Counted from the first letter of the stretch, positions 23,585-34,889 are shown. The stretch: DNA of 64,000 nucleotides from Tupaia tana (GCA_026018925.1 JAKSZU010000016.1:33227377-33291376); one strand, 5' to 3'. Notes: a model not told the origin generated them from the sequence alone. Program-made: numbers and translations.

Positions 23585-25080
23585 TGTGTGCGTTTTGCGG
23601 AGGGGAGACTCCACAGGCACAGAGTAGCTCATTTATGCTGCATTTTACAGGCATTAAGCAATAAGCTCCCATAATAAACAACCATGCCAGAGTTAATACT
23701 CAATAAACAGTATGGTTTATAAGCAATTAGGGACCCAAATCTCAAAATAAGACAGTTCAGCAGAATGAGAGCATCTACTCCAACAATGCTTAGCAAGATA
23801 TGTGGCTTGTTAAAAGTGTCATAATTCTCCTTTAAAAAGCAATTAACAGTTTGGTATATTTTGGTCTGCCAAGCACAGAGTTTCTTAATCAAATGTGAAC
23901 ACAATCAAAGCGCCACTTCTCAGCTTTACATAACGGACAGTTGCTTCCCCAGAAAGCAAGCTGAAAATAAAAGGAAGAATTGATGTTCTCTCCTGTTTGT
24001 TTATCAACCTGAGAGTCCATTAAAGGCATCGAGATGAGCCAGATAAATGCATTTTCTCGGGTTTTCAAAGAAAGTCAGCCAGCTATTCTATTTTGTCAAT
24101 GTCTTTTTTCTTAATAACTTTGTAGGTTAAAAAAAAAATCTCAGCTTTCTAACTCTTTCTTTATGGTGTGATAGGGGACTGGAGAAACAAGCATTTGCTC
24201 TGTCTTTAATGACAATAAACACGATCAAGTCTTGTTCTCTGCAGCTGCAGGAATATCAGCCTCTTGCTGGGATTGCTTTGAGGTATTTACGAGATTACAA
24301 CACTCAGCTTCAGAGTGCCTTTGCCCACTGTATCTGCTACTAATGAACCGTATTTTAAAATACACTTCCAAATGATGTAAGTTTCCAGTACTACGTACTA
24401 GGTGAAGGAAAGCTGGACAGAGACCAATGCTTGTCCTTTTTCAGGGACTTACCCAACACAGATTTATACTCAATTACACATTTCTTTCTAGCACACCTTG
24501 AAATGAGTACATAAGTCTATGGATACCATGGGCTTTCTAAAATCGCTCATTTAACCCTCTTCTGCAAAAATGGAATAATTTTTAAATTGAAAATGAAGAG
24601 AAATAGGCAGAGAGGAAGAAAATTCAGTGTATGCTTAAATAGTTGGAGATGTCAAATTAAACAATGATTCGTCTTTTACCTGTTCTCACCAGCTTCAGGC
24701 ATTTTAGAATTTTGCTGCAGAAAGCTATTTGCTGAAGTTCCTGCATTTTACAACGTTTCCCGTTTCTATCCAGAGCTAGCTGTGTGCCATAGAACATAAA
24801 TATATTCATACATGTCAATGTTAGAGACCCCAATTTCATCTATAAAACAACCAAATTGAAATAGATCATCTCTAGTGTTTTCTTTCCAGCCATCCACGAG
24901 TCATCAAATCACTGAACTAAAAAAAAAAAAAATTGCAATTATATGTAGGGTTAGGGAAGAGAAATCAATTTAGGAAAAGCAGCAAAGAAAAAAATGTGGC
25001 TAAGGTATTCTTTGACAAACAAGGGTAACTATTAAGACTGAAAAACAAACTTCTAATGAGCCTAGTGCTAGAAAAACTTC
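21606..25080. other. SINE-free unassigned DNA
   Basis: About 3.5 kb without a tRNA-SINE. A (TG)n microsatellite lies at 23549-23581 and a G-run at 23090-23099. The stretch 23600-24100 is complex, non-repetitive sequence with several homeodomain-like ATTA/CAATTAAC cores, so it could hold conserved non-coding DNA. No open frame is convincing. Confidence 0.45.
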
Positions 25081-25336
25081 TTTTTTTTTTTTTTTTTTTT
25101 TTTTTAGAGGTTTTTGCTATAGGGCACGTGCGCTCACCAGAAAGGTAGAGGCAGAGAGACAGAAAACGAGAAATCACTCCTCGGGGGGATGGCCACACCA
25201 CAATCCCTTCTTTCTCCTTCATTCTCCTCTCAGGATCTTGGGCACGCATGTGCCCAGTGTGAGTTGAACCACTGGGTCCGGGACTTGAGCTACATGGGAG
25301 TTCAGTAACATAGCCATTACGCTAACTGCTGGTCCC
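25081..25336 (-). mobile_element. tRNA-derived SINE, long class
   Basis: 25-nt poly(T), GGTTTTTGCTATAGGGCACG, CpG-containing body, and a CTAACTGCTGGTCCC head complement. Confidence 0.94.
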
Positions 25337-26305
25337 AAAGTAAAGCTTTTGGGATATTAAATTAATTCTCAGAGTCAGGATAGGCTGAGGAAAATTCCTT
25401 TCTACCTTGCACTGGGAACATTTACAAGGCCACTATAATAACAGTATGCCAACCTCCATGTAGATAAGGACGAATAGTCCCCAGATCAATGGATGTTTGT
25501 GTATTTTACCTGCCTTGTCCAATTTTGAAAAACGTGTTTGCATGTTCCACGTCCCAGACATATTTCTCTAGGGTAGTCCGATGGCCCGTCCCTTTGCTTT
25601 ACCCCAACCCTTTCAATACCCACTTTCATTCTGGATCTGGAAAATGAGGACCAACTCATCTCTCCCTTAGCTTCCTGAGGCAACATGCATGTATCAATAG
25701 AATCTTAAGGACTCACTCAGAAATGCTGAAGTTCCTTTCTCCTTAGCTGGAATTTAAAGAAACCTCTGGGACTTTTGGAGTTCAGACTATAGCACAGAAA
25801 GCCGCATGTGCATCCTTCTTAAAACAGCTCTCTGTGAATGCGACTGTGTAGGCAGAATATATTCCTGCGGCAGCAAGCTACAGCAATGGGTCTGCCATTG
25901 AACTACAGCCATTAGCTGTGATTAGGCAGGGCGAGTCCTTACCAGGATACCACGCTGGCAGATTCCGAATGGTTGTTGATGGAGAGGGGGTGAAGAGAGC
26001 TATCTAGGGTGAAGATGGTTCTCCTTGGTGGAGTTACATTGGACTGAGGGAACTGGATTAAATGTACTGCCCTTAGGCAATGTGAAGATGTAGAGAAAGA
26101 CATGGAACAATACAAGCCACACGGGCTGAACAAATTCTCCAGAGTTGTTGGCTAGCCCGGTCCCCGTTTTCAGAAAATGCGGAGTAGAGTTATTCAGTGT
26201 GTGTACACTCTCTTTCTGGGCTTTCTTTCTTTACAGCTAGTTTAGCCATAGCGCTGTGAATTCTCATTTAGGTGAATAGCAAGATTTATTGAAGTGAGAA
26301 GCACA

Positions 26306-26344
26306 GTAAATATTGACTGTGGCAATGCAGAGGTCAATATTTAC
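26306..26344. promoter_or_regulatory. inverted pair of forkhead-like sites (candidate)
   Basis: GTAAATATTGAC (26306-26317) and its exact reverse complement GTCAATATTTAC (26333-26344) are separated by 15 bp. Each arm holds GTAAATA, which fits the forkhead RTAAAYA core. A third GTCAATATTTT copy lies just downstream, near 26383-26394. Regulatory function is an inference. Confidence 0.35.
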
Positions 26345-27504
26345 CTCAAGGGATGATAAATCCTGATATTCACTGAAACATAAAGTCAATATTTTGAGGG
26401 TGGTGTCAGCTGCATCCTAAATGTGCTCACTAAAAGTAGCTGGAAATACTTCTCTAATCAGTATGTGTTTCTTAAGCTTTGCAGTTTTCCACTTAAGTTA
26501 CTATTTTAAAGAGTAAAGAAATTGAGAGGTTGGAGAAATAGCATTTTATTTTTTTAATGTTTGAAAAGCCCAAGATATTGCTGCTTATCCAAATACATCT
26601 ATCTTTTTCTTTTGCCTTTTTCTTTTTCTTTTTTTTTTTTTTTTTTTTTTTTTGTTGTTGTTGTTGTCTTTATGAGCTGGTACTTTTCCATTGATGTGAC
26701 AAATGGGTAAGCTCTTACAGCTCTTCAGCCTCTCAATCACTGCTCATTGGGACAAACAGGAGGGACTCTCTCTGAAGGGACTTGAGTCTGCAACCGAGCT
26801 TTTCATAGCTCAGGCTGCCGAAGCCTACTCTATGCTCCCAATCAGTGATGTACATTGACCCATTGATTTTCCATCCACTTCCCTTAAATGTAGTTTCCCT
26901 CTGATTAATTATTAAGACATTAACTACAAAGCAATAGCAGCAAGAGTTTGTTAAAAGAAACTTTCCCCACTCATCCTGTTTGGTGTAAATAGAATTTGTT
27001 CTTTTTGAAAGAGTGATGCCTCGACTCCTCAGTGGATTTCAGCTCTAAGGCACCAACAGTTGCTGAATAGTGACCTAGGATGCCTAGGGCTGTGTAAGGA
27101 GCAGAGACCTGAGACCTGAACACAGACAAGAGCTGGGAAAGACCATAGCCACATCTCTGCTTCAGGTCATCTTTGGTCAGCAGCAAAGCAGATGACTGCA
27201 GCCCACTTACCCACAGAGTGTTTTCAGACTCTCTGGGATGCAATCTCTTCTCTAAAATGATTCGCTTGAGGTCATAGACATACGATAGCCTCATATTTTA
27301 CAGTTACCGATAAGACTTTAAAAAGAAAACACCACCAGGTGACAAATTCATATTCAGTAGAAATGACTGACACCTCTCCTGAGAACTGGTTTTGTTGGTG
27401 GAGACACAAAGTGGAGACCCGCTGGGAGACTGAGGGAAGGAATGTTTGGTGGAGGGAGGAGGGCAGGGATGTCACTGCTGGAACCACCAGAAAGGGATTC
27501 ACTT

Positions 27505-27665
27505 AAAATAATTGCAATTATCAGGTGTCAGGCATCGTTTAACTATTTAACATGAATTATTGGGCCCGTTTCCTATTGGAGAATGGAGGCAGAAGAGATA
27601 AGCAACTTGTTCAGAGTAACAAGCTAGTTGTGGACCTAGGATTCAAGCCCAGACCTTGTTCTGGT
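27505..27665 (+). mobile_element. MIR
   Basis: CAATTATCAGGTGTCAGGCA, GAATTATTGGGCCCGTTTCC, GCAACTTGTTCAGAGTAACA and GACCTAGGATTCAAGCCCAG follow MIR core-to-3' order. Confidence 0.75.
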
Positions 27666-28456
27666 TTGAATTCTTGGCTGTGCCTTGAGTTGATTCCTGA
27701 TTTGCATCAGTTTTCTTCCTTCATTTCACCCTTGTCTTCTCCTCACAGGGCACTGTCACAATGCAAGTTGGCCATGGTGGTAAAGGTGATCTGGATCACT
27801 TCTGTTTCTGTTTTTGTTCACTTCAGAGTTGACCTCAGCATGAATACTTTCTTACAACCTTGGAGTATTTTGGCTTTCTCCTGGAAAAAGTTAAAAGCAA
27901 CAGGGAACTGTCTAGAGTTGACCTAGGTTCCTCCTGTCCTCCTAAGGAAACTCTTCCACATAATGATTCCTTTGCATGTTGGATTTGGGCAGCGTGGGGC
28001 TGTTCTTCCATAGGAATCAGAACAAGACTGTGAAAATAGTAATTCGTTAAACAGGACTGATTCAACATACAAAAAAACTCTTTCTGGGTAGCCAGGGAGT
28101 CTAAATTTCCAATTGTGGAAGGGTTGTCATGAAATTTCCTTTCTATCTGCATTTCTCTCAAGAAATAGTTAAGTGTTCCCAATAAGAATTCCTTCCCTGT
28201 ACCTTTGCAGGGGTGAATATGGTTCTATCATTCTGTAACTAAGTATAAAAGCAAAGAATTTTGGATAATTTCAATACCTTCTACTAATTTGGTGAGTCCC
28301 CAGTGGAAAACTGTAAGCTCAGACTTTCAACTGTGGGATAAGAATATTCTGACTGCCTTGCAAGTGTGTTAAGAATATTTTTCTCCCCTGTTTGTAGGAC
28401 TGTTAAAGACACAGATTGTTCTAGAGGAGAATTCTGTGTTAAAAATCTTGCAGCTG

Positions 28457-28712
28457 GGGGGCCTGCAGATGATGTAATGGTTATGTCACTGGACTCCTAT
28501 GTAGTCAAGTGCTATTCTAGCCTCAGACCTGGTGGATTAAAACTCGTGCTGACCATCTGCATATATGCCCAAGATCGTAAGAGGAGAATGGAGGAGAAGG
28601 GTATTTCCACGTGGCCATCCCCCTGGGGGATGACTTCTCACTTTCTGTCTCTCTGGTAAGCGCACATGCCCTATGGCAAAAATCTCTCTTAAAAAAAAAA
28701 AAAAGAAGAAGA
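28457..28712 (+). mobile_element. tRNA-derived SINE, long class (first of a train)
   Basis: GGGGCCTGCAGATGATGTAATGG head, complete body, A-tail followed by GAAGAAGAA. TTGCAGCT flanks both ends (about 28448-28455 and 28720-28727). Confidence 0.92.
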
Positions 28713-28727
28713 ATATTGTATTGCAGC

Positions 28728-28822
28728 TAGGGCCAGCAGATGGTGGAGTGCTTACATCACTGGACTCTGACATGGCCTACTGCAGTTTGAATCCTGGACC
28801 TGGTGGCTTGAAACTCATGCCA

Positions 28823-28856
<34 letters not shown>

Positions 28857-29020
28857 AAGATCCCAGGAGAAGAATGGAGGAGAAGGGATTGTGGTATGGC
28901 CATCTCCCCTTGGGGGTGATTTCTCACTTCTCACCTTCCCGCTCACTGTCTCTGTCTCTCTCTTCAGAAAGCCCACATGTCCTAAGGCAAAAACCTCTTT
29001 AAAAAAAAAAAAAAAGAAGA
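28728..29020 (+). mobile_element. tRNA-derived SINE, long class, with internal TG expansion (second of a train)
   Basis: GGGCCAGCAGATGGTGGAG head. The GTGCGTGCGTG segment of the family has become (TG)14 at about 28824-28853. The tail is again A-run plus GAAGAAGAA, followed by TTGCAGC. Confidence 0.92.
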
Positions 29021-29033
29021 AGAAACTTGCAGC

Positions 29034-29285
29034 AAGTGGTTAAGTTCTATACACTGGAAGTCAGATCCCACATGGCCAACTGAGATGCAAATCCCAATCT
29101 TGGCAGCCTGAAAAAACAACAAAACAAAAAAAATCCATGTGGGTCCATGTGAATGCATGTCAAAATTCTGATGGGATGGAGTGCATTTCATGCACTACTG
29201 GGGATGCTCTCTCTCTCTCTCACACACACACAAAACCCATGCACCTTCTAGCAAGAAAAAAAAAAGGAAGAGAGAAAGAAAAAGA
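29034..29285 (+). mobile_element. tRNA-derived SINE, degraded (third of a train)
   Basis: AAGTGGTTAAGTTCTATACACTGG head, CACATGGCCAACTGAGATGCAAATCC, an internal A-rich expansion near 29111-29132, GATGGGATGGAGTGC body, then CT/CA tract and A-rich tail. Confidence 0.7.
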
Positions 29286-29339
29286 AAAAAAGAAAAGAAA
29301 AGAAAAGGAAGAGAATAAGAGAAGAGAAAAAGAAAGAAA

Positions 29340-29607
29340 ATGTAGTACAGACATATGATGGAATATTATTCAAACTTAAAGAAGGAAGGAAATTCTGTCA
29401 CACGCTATGACATGAATAAACTTTGAGGACATTATGCTAAATGAAATATGCCAGGAACAAAAGGACAAATTGTTCATAATTTCACTTACATGAGATTCCT
29501 AGTAGTCAAATTCAGAGAGAGAAAGTCAAATGGTGGTTACCAGAAGCTGGAAAGACAGAGAATGAGTTTTTTTGTTGTATTTGTTTTTGTTTGTTTCTTT
29601 GTTCTTT

Positions 29608-29665
<58 letters not shown>

Positions 29666-30032
29666 CAGTTTGCTACAGGGAGCATGCACTCACTGGCAAC
29701 ACAGAGAGAGAGAGGGAAGTGAGAAATCACTCCCTACTGGGGGGATGGTCACACTGCAATTCCGTCTCCATTTTCCTCTCAGGATTTTGGGCATGCATGC
29801 ACACTTGCCCAGTGTGTGTTTCAAGTCTGGAACTCAAAGCACTTAATCAGCCATGTGAAATTCAGCTTCCTTAAACACCATGCCACCTGGCCGGCCTGAG
29901 AATAACTTTCTATTGTACAAAGTTTCAGTTTTGCAAGATGAGAAAGTTCTGGTAACTTACTTCACAATGTGAATATACCAAACACTACTAAACTCTACAC
30001 TTTAATGCTTGGGTATGATGCTAAATTTTATA

Positions 30033-30069
<37 letters not shown>

Positions 30070-30110
30070 CACTGCAATAATGATTTTTAAAATTGTTTCA
30101 AATTTCTTCT
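29340..30110 (+). mobile_element. L1M-type LINE 3' end, sense, interrupted
   Basis: GATGGAATATTATTCAAAC, CATTATGCTAAATGAAATATG, GGTGGTTACCAGAAGCTGG, then after the SINE AAAGTTTCAGTTTTGCAAG and CTACACTTTAATGCTTGG. It ends in a (TG)n microsatellite at about 30035-30067. Confidence 0.88.
29566..29897 (-). mobile_element. tRNA-derived SINE, long class, with very long poly(A)
   Basis: It interrupts the L1M end. The poly(T) at 29612-29665 is 54 nt, the longest homopolymer in the window, preceded by T/G-rich sequence. The body and head are on the minus strand. GAGAAT flanks both sides. Confidence 0.92.
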
Positions 30111-30134
30111 TCATTAAGAAAATAAATGCCATCA

Positions 30135-30404
30135 GGACCAGCAGATGGTGTAATGGTTACGTTGCTGGATTCCCATATAGCCAACTGTGGTTTGAATCCT
30201 GGACTCGGCAGCTTGAAACTCACACCAGACATGTGTGTGTGTATCTATGTGCCCCAAATCCTGAGAGAAGAATGGAGGAGAATGGACTGTGGTATGGTCA
30301 TCCTCCCTGCGGGGTGATTTTTCTTACTTTCCGTCTTTCTGCCTCTCTGCCCTTCCGCAAGCACATGCACCCTATAGCAAAAAATCTCTCTTAAAAAAAA
30401 AAAA
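30135..30404 (+). mobile_element. tRNA-derived SINE, long class
   Basis: GGACCAGCAGATGGTGTAATGG head and complete body. TSD AAGAAAATAAATGCYATCA (19 bp, one mismatch) ends at 30134 and recurs at 30404-30422. Confidence 0.95.
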
Positions 30405-30654
30405 AGAAAATAAATGCTATCAAAATATTAAGCAAAAGGAGAGCAGCACTTGCACAGCAGAGAATGTTAATTCATGGAGTGGTTTCTATATTGCAGAGGT
30501 CGTGTTTGGTTTAGAATTGTTTGAGGATAAGCTCGATAAGCGTTCGTGGCTCCATATTTTTTCAGATAAGGAAATGAAATTACGAGATAAATGACTTTTT
30601 TTTTTCTTTCTAAACCCACAAAGATACCCACCACATGAGATGACCTTTGGTGGG

Positions 30655-30860
30655 CACTTATTATTGAGTACACTTAGACTGCGTTAGTCCTCGACAGGCA
30701 CCACCTCATTTGATCCCCAAGTCCCAAGATGTCAGCATTATTATCATGACCATTTATATACAAACCAGAAAATTAAGGCCCAGTGAGTGAGGTTAAGTAA
30801 CTTGCCACCCAGCTGGTGACTACAGGCCTACATCCAAAACTTAAGTTCTTCATCACAATT
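30655..30860 (+). mobile_element. MIR
   Basis: CTTATTATTGAGTACACTTAG, CATTATTATCATGACCATTT, AGGTTAAGTAACTTGCCACC follow the MIR order. Confidence 0.75.
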
Positions 30861-31757
30861 ATTTACTGCACCATTAACTGCCTCTTGAAAGATTAACTCC
30901 AATTAATCATACTCCTTGTGCATGTCCATTTGTTAACAGCTTCACAGCCATCTATCCTGCTATCAGCCAATGTTCATTTCTCAGTCTTATTAACAAAGAT
31001 ATAATAAGAGACTTCATTGAATGCCTCAAGGAAATAAAGATACACCGGGCTTCTGACATATTTCCAGTATGATTGATTCCTAACCATCTTGTATTAATTA
31101 GTAATACTCAAATTACACGTTGAAAACTCTGTTCTAGAATTTTTTAGATTTACACCAAATATAATAGTTGACCTTTCCTAAAAGTCACTGTTGCTCCTCT
31201 TTTAAAAGCTGAGATAGCCTTTGTTTGCCATTGTCTTCTGTCCTCCCTTTTTAAAATTAAATACATAATACTTCTGAGATTAAGTCTGTAATCTTATTTA
31301 CTAACTTCAGCTCTCTATGATAGGTGCTTGGTAATCTGAATTCTGTGAAAGGGTTTAGCATGTACACTTTCCCCTATGCTAAAACTTCTTTTTTTTTAAG
31401 AGTGCTTGCCCATTTTCCTCTGGGTAAACCAAATTAGGAGTTGAGTAGTTCTACCATCGTGTTGTCACTTGTTGACAATTACTTTAACTTCCTTAAGCAG
31501 TGGACTTATTTATTTATGGTCATTTTTATTCCTCAATATGTTTTGAAAATATGCTTTTTTAAAATCATTTTGGCTTTTTTTTCCCCATGAAGTTAAGTTC
31601 CTTCTGGACCATTGGAGACTACAGTTAGAAGTTGATGCTTCTTTGTATTCTTAGCATAGCAGTTATGTGTGTTATAAATTTCTCTACATTCTGAGCAATG
31701 AAGCTGTTAGCAAAGTGAGTCACAAGTTGTTGAACTGTAAGATTAGTAAAGTCAATA
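30861..31757. other. unassigned non-coding DNA
   Basis: AT-rich; no gene or named repeat is recognised. Confidence 0.5.
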
Positions 31758-31842
31758 TACTGGGTTGTTGGAAAAGTTATGATATATTTTTTCCATTTTT
31801 TTCTATACAAAATATAATGATGTTATGGGGGTGATATTTTTC
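31758..31842 (+). mobile_element. short mariner-type MITE, copy A
   Basis: Starts TACTGGGTTGTTGGAAAAGT, then ATGATATATTTTTTCC. It matches the copies at 53691 and 63253. The right arm is decayed. Confidence 0.65.
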
Positions 31843-32462
31843 TGTCACAATTGATAAGTATCTTTATGCTAGTTTGAGGGTCTAGATTTGGAGAGCATCT
31901 AGATACTTAGAAGATCAGTCCCAGCCAAGTAACTAAATCTTGCGAGCTGTAACTTTGAATTGGTCACTACAGTCTGCTTAATAGAGTACTTGGCTCAAAA
32001 AGTCTTCATATGTGAATTTGTGAAGTATTAAAAGTATCAGAACAAACCTTAGGATATTTTAGAAAAGTAACTACAATGCTATTATGTGGACAGATCAGAG
32101 TCATAGTGGGTAATAAATCCTAATCAATGAATAGTCATTTGGCTCTTGGTAAACCTCCCAGAGTGGTAGCACTTCTATAAGCATAGAAATCAATATTGCT
32201 GACAAACTTAGTTAACATTTACCAAACTCTATGGGGGAAAAAATATGCAACCAAACAAATATTAGTTCTAGCAAGAGAACCAATGTAGAAATGAGAAACT
32301 ATAGGAAAACTTATTGTTTGATACAACAGGAGAATGCAGAAATCTAGCTGCTGCTTCTAGCTGGGAAGAAGAGTCTCTCTTTCAATTATTGCTTAGAGGA
32401 CAGCATTGCCAGGTGATATGCATAGGATTATTTTTAATTCAAATAGAAAATTATTACACTTG
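31843..32462. other. unassigned non-coding DNA
   Basis: No gene or repeat family is recognised. Confidence 0.5.
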
Positions 32463-33013
32463 GGGCCAGCAGATGATTTAGTGGTTAAGGCGCTGGACTC
32501 CCATGTGGTCAACTGTGGTTCTAGTCTCAGACCCAGCAGCTTGAAACTCATGCCAGGCACATGTGCATGTATGCTCAAGATAACCAGAGGAGAATGGAAG
32601 AGAAGAGACTGTGGTGTGCCCATCCCCCTTGGTGGGTTATTTTTTTTTTTTTTTGCTTTCTGATTTCTGTCTGGCTCTGTCTTTCTGGTGAGCACACACA
32701 CCCTATAGAAAAAATCTCTTTTTTTTTGGAGAGGTTTTCACTATAGGGCACGTGCGCTCACCAGACAGACAGAGAGAGACATAGAGACAGAAAGCGAGAA
32801 ATCACTCCCCAGGGGGGATGGTCATGCCGCAGTCCCTTCTCCTCCATTCTCCTCTCAGGATCTTGGGCACGCACGCACACGCGCCTGGCGTGAGTTTTAA
32901 GCCACCGTGTCCGGGACGCGAACCGCGGTCAATTACGTGGGAGTCCAGCGACATAGCCATTACGCTAACTGCTGGTTCCCAAGCAAAAATCTCTTTTTAA
33001 AAAAAAAAAAGAA
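32463..33013 (+). mobile_element. tRNA-derived SINE, long class, split by a nested SINE
   Basis: GGGGCCAGCAGATGATTTAG head and body to about 32725; the A-tail resumes at about 32985-33013. TSD AGAAAATYATYACACTTG (32445-32462 and 33014-33031) brackets the whole composite, so this copy inserted first. Confidence 0.92.
32725..32981 (-). mobile_element. tRNA-derived SINE, long class, young, nested in another SINE tail
   Basis: GAGGTTTTCACTATAGGGCACG, CpG-rich body (GCACGCACGCACACGCGCC), GCTAACTGCTGGTTCCC head complement. AAAAATCTCTTTTT, taken from the host SINE's tail, is duplicated on both sides. Confidence 0.93.
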
Positions 33014-33139
33014 AGAAAATCATCACACTTGATTTATTCATTGAACCTGTAATATAATTTTATAATGAATATATTGTAAATTTTCACGGGTTATATATTA
33101 AATAAAATGAATAGAATAGCGACTGCATGGTATAATTTC

Positions 33140-33235
33140 AGGACGAAATTATTCTTACACGTATTTTTTGAAACAAAATAAACTTGCACCCTGATTCCAT
33201 TTTTTCCATTAAAAGACTTCCCTGTACTTCTCCTG
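33140..33235 (+). mobile_element. mariner-type relic
   Basis: TTTTTGAAACAAAATAAACTTGCACC and TTCCATTTTTTCCATTAAAAG resemble the right half of the element at 41182-41568. Confidence 0.45.
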
Positions 33236-33311
33236 TGTAATTTGTATTGGTCTACCTAATTTCTAGAACTTTATGAGTGTACCCTTCTTGTGCATCCCAC
33301 TTATTTCCCAC

Positions 33312-33576
33312 TTTTTTTTTTTCTTTTTCTGGAGAGGTTTTTGCTATAGGACGTGTGAGCTCGCCAGACAGAGAGAGACAGAGAGATAGAAAGCGAGAAA
33401 TCACCCCCCAGGGGGGATGGCCATGCCGCAATCCCTTCTCCTCCATTCTCCTCTCGGGATCTTGGGCACGCACGCACACGCACCCGGCGTGAGTTTAAGC
33501 CACCGGGTCCAGGACTCGAACCATGGTCGACTACGTGGGAGTCCAGCGACATAGCCATTACGCTAACTGCTGGTCC
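33312..33576 (-). mobile_element. tRNA-derived SINE, long class, young
   Basis: GAGGTTTTTGCTATAGGACG, CpG-rich body, CTAACTGCTGGTCC head complement. TSD CTTATTTCCCAC at 33300-33311 and 33577-33588. Confidence 0.95.
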
Positions 33577-33714
33577 CTTATTTCCCACTTTTAATATCTT
33601 CTGATCGAGTGACTCAGGCCAGGCTCCTCACTGGTTACTGTACATAACTTGACTGACACTAACCCTTCTGAATAGAAGAATCACCTTATAAAAAGTTTTT
33701 CTCCTTTTCTAGGT

Positions 33715-34262
33715 TTCTTATAAAAGTATAACTACTATATGATACAGCAACCCTTCTTCTGAGTATGTATCCAAAAGGGCTGAAAACAGGATTCAAAAAG
33801 CTATTTGCATACCCATTTTCATCACAGCATTATTCACAAAAGCTAAGAGGTAGAAGTAACTGAAGCAAAATTCAATTAATTTGATCATTCATTGAAAGAT
33901 AAAGAAAATGTGATTTGTTCATACAACAGAATATTATTTAGCCTTTAAAAAGAAGGAAATTCTGTTATAATTTTCACATAAATGACAGGGGCATTATGTT
34001 AAGTGAAATAAGACAGACACATTAAGGAAAATACAACATGATTCCGTTTATATGAGGTACCTAGAGTAGTAAAAATTTTAGAGACAGAAAGTAGAATGGC
34101 AGTTGTCTGGGACTGGGAGGAAGGGAAGTTAAGAGATGTTCCATAATTACAGAGTTTCAGTTTTGTAAGATGAAAAGTTCTGGAGATCTAGTGCACACTA
34201 TGGTGCATATACTTAATACCACTATACTGTACACTTAAGAATGGTTGAGAGGGTAAATTTTA
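33715..34262 (+). mobile_element. L1M-type LINE 3' end, sense
   Basis: GATACAGCAACCCTTCTTCTG, CATTATTCACAAAAGCTAAG, CAGAATATTATTTAGCC, TTATGTTAAGTGAAATAAG, then CACTTAAGAATGGTTGAGAGGG and GTAAATTTTA, the classic 3' UTR order. A SINE lies directly at its 3' end. Confidence 0.9.
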
Positions 34263-34269
34263 CCTTGTT

Positions 34270-34536
34270 TTGTTTGTTTTGAATGAATTTTTGCTATAGA
34301 GTGCATGGACTGGCTGGAGAGACAGAGAGAGAGAGAGACAGAGAGATAGGAAGCAAAAAACACCCAGTCCCCAGGGGGGGTGTTCTTGCTGCAGTCCCCT
34401 CTCCTCCATTCTCCTCTCTGATTTTGAGCATGCATGCACATGTGCCTGGCATGAGTTTCAAGCTGCTGGGTCCAGAACTATAACTGCAGGTGGCCATATG
34501 GGAGTCTAGTGCTTTAATCACCACAACACTTGCTGG
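34270..34536 (-). mobile_element. tRNA-derived SINE, long class
   Basis: AATTTTTGCTATAGAGTGCATGG, GA-rich tract, full body, ACACTTGCTGGCCCC head complement. It is adjacent to the next copy in the same orientation. Confidence 0.92.
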
Positions 34537-34551
34537 CCCCATATATTTCTG

Positions 34552-34836
34552 GGTTTTGTTTGTTTGTTTTCATTTTGTTTTGTTTTTTGGAGAGTTTTTT
34601 TGCTACAGGGTGCGTGCGCTCGCCAGAAAGACAGAGACAGAAAGACAGAGAGAGAAATCACCCCCTCGGGAGGATGGCCACTCCGCAATCCCTTCTCCTC
34701 CATTCTCCTTTCGGGGTCTTGGGCATGCGCGCACATGCACCTGGCGTGAGTTTAAGCCACCGGGTCCAGGACTTGAACCACTGTCGACTACATGGGAGTT
34801 CAGTGACATAGCCATTACGCTAACTGCTGGTCCCAC
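34552..34836 (-). mobile_element. tRNA-derived SINE, long class, young
   Basis: T/G-rich tail, GAGTTTTTTTGCTACAGGGTG, CpG-rich body, CTAACTGCTGGTCCCA head complement. TSD CCCCATATATKTCTG at about 34536-34551 and 34837-34851. Confidence 0.94.
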
Positions 34837-34844
34837 CCCATATA

Positions 34845-34847
<3 letters not shown>

Positions 34848-34877
<30 letters not shown>
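34848..34877. repeat. (TG)n microsatellite
   Basis: About 14 TG units in the TSD-flanking region. Confidence 0.97.
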
Positions 34878-34880
<3 letters not shown>

Positions 34881-34889
34881 TTAACCACA

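Larger units (their letters stand above)
25337..28456. other. SINE-free unassigned DNA
   Basis: About 3.1 kb without a tRNA-SINE. It holds the inverted site pair at 26306-26344, a T-rich tract at 26620-26670 ending in (GTT)n, and the MIR at 27505-27665. No gene is recognised. Confidence 0.45.

Noticed and set aside
29448-29846. 132-codon open frame with a long Phe run
   Set aside because: The Phe run is the SINE poly(T); the rest is L1M 3' UTR and SINE.
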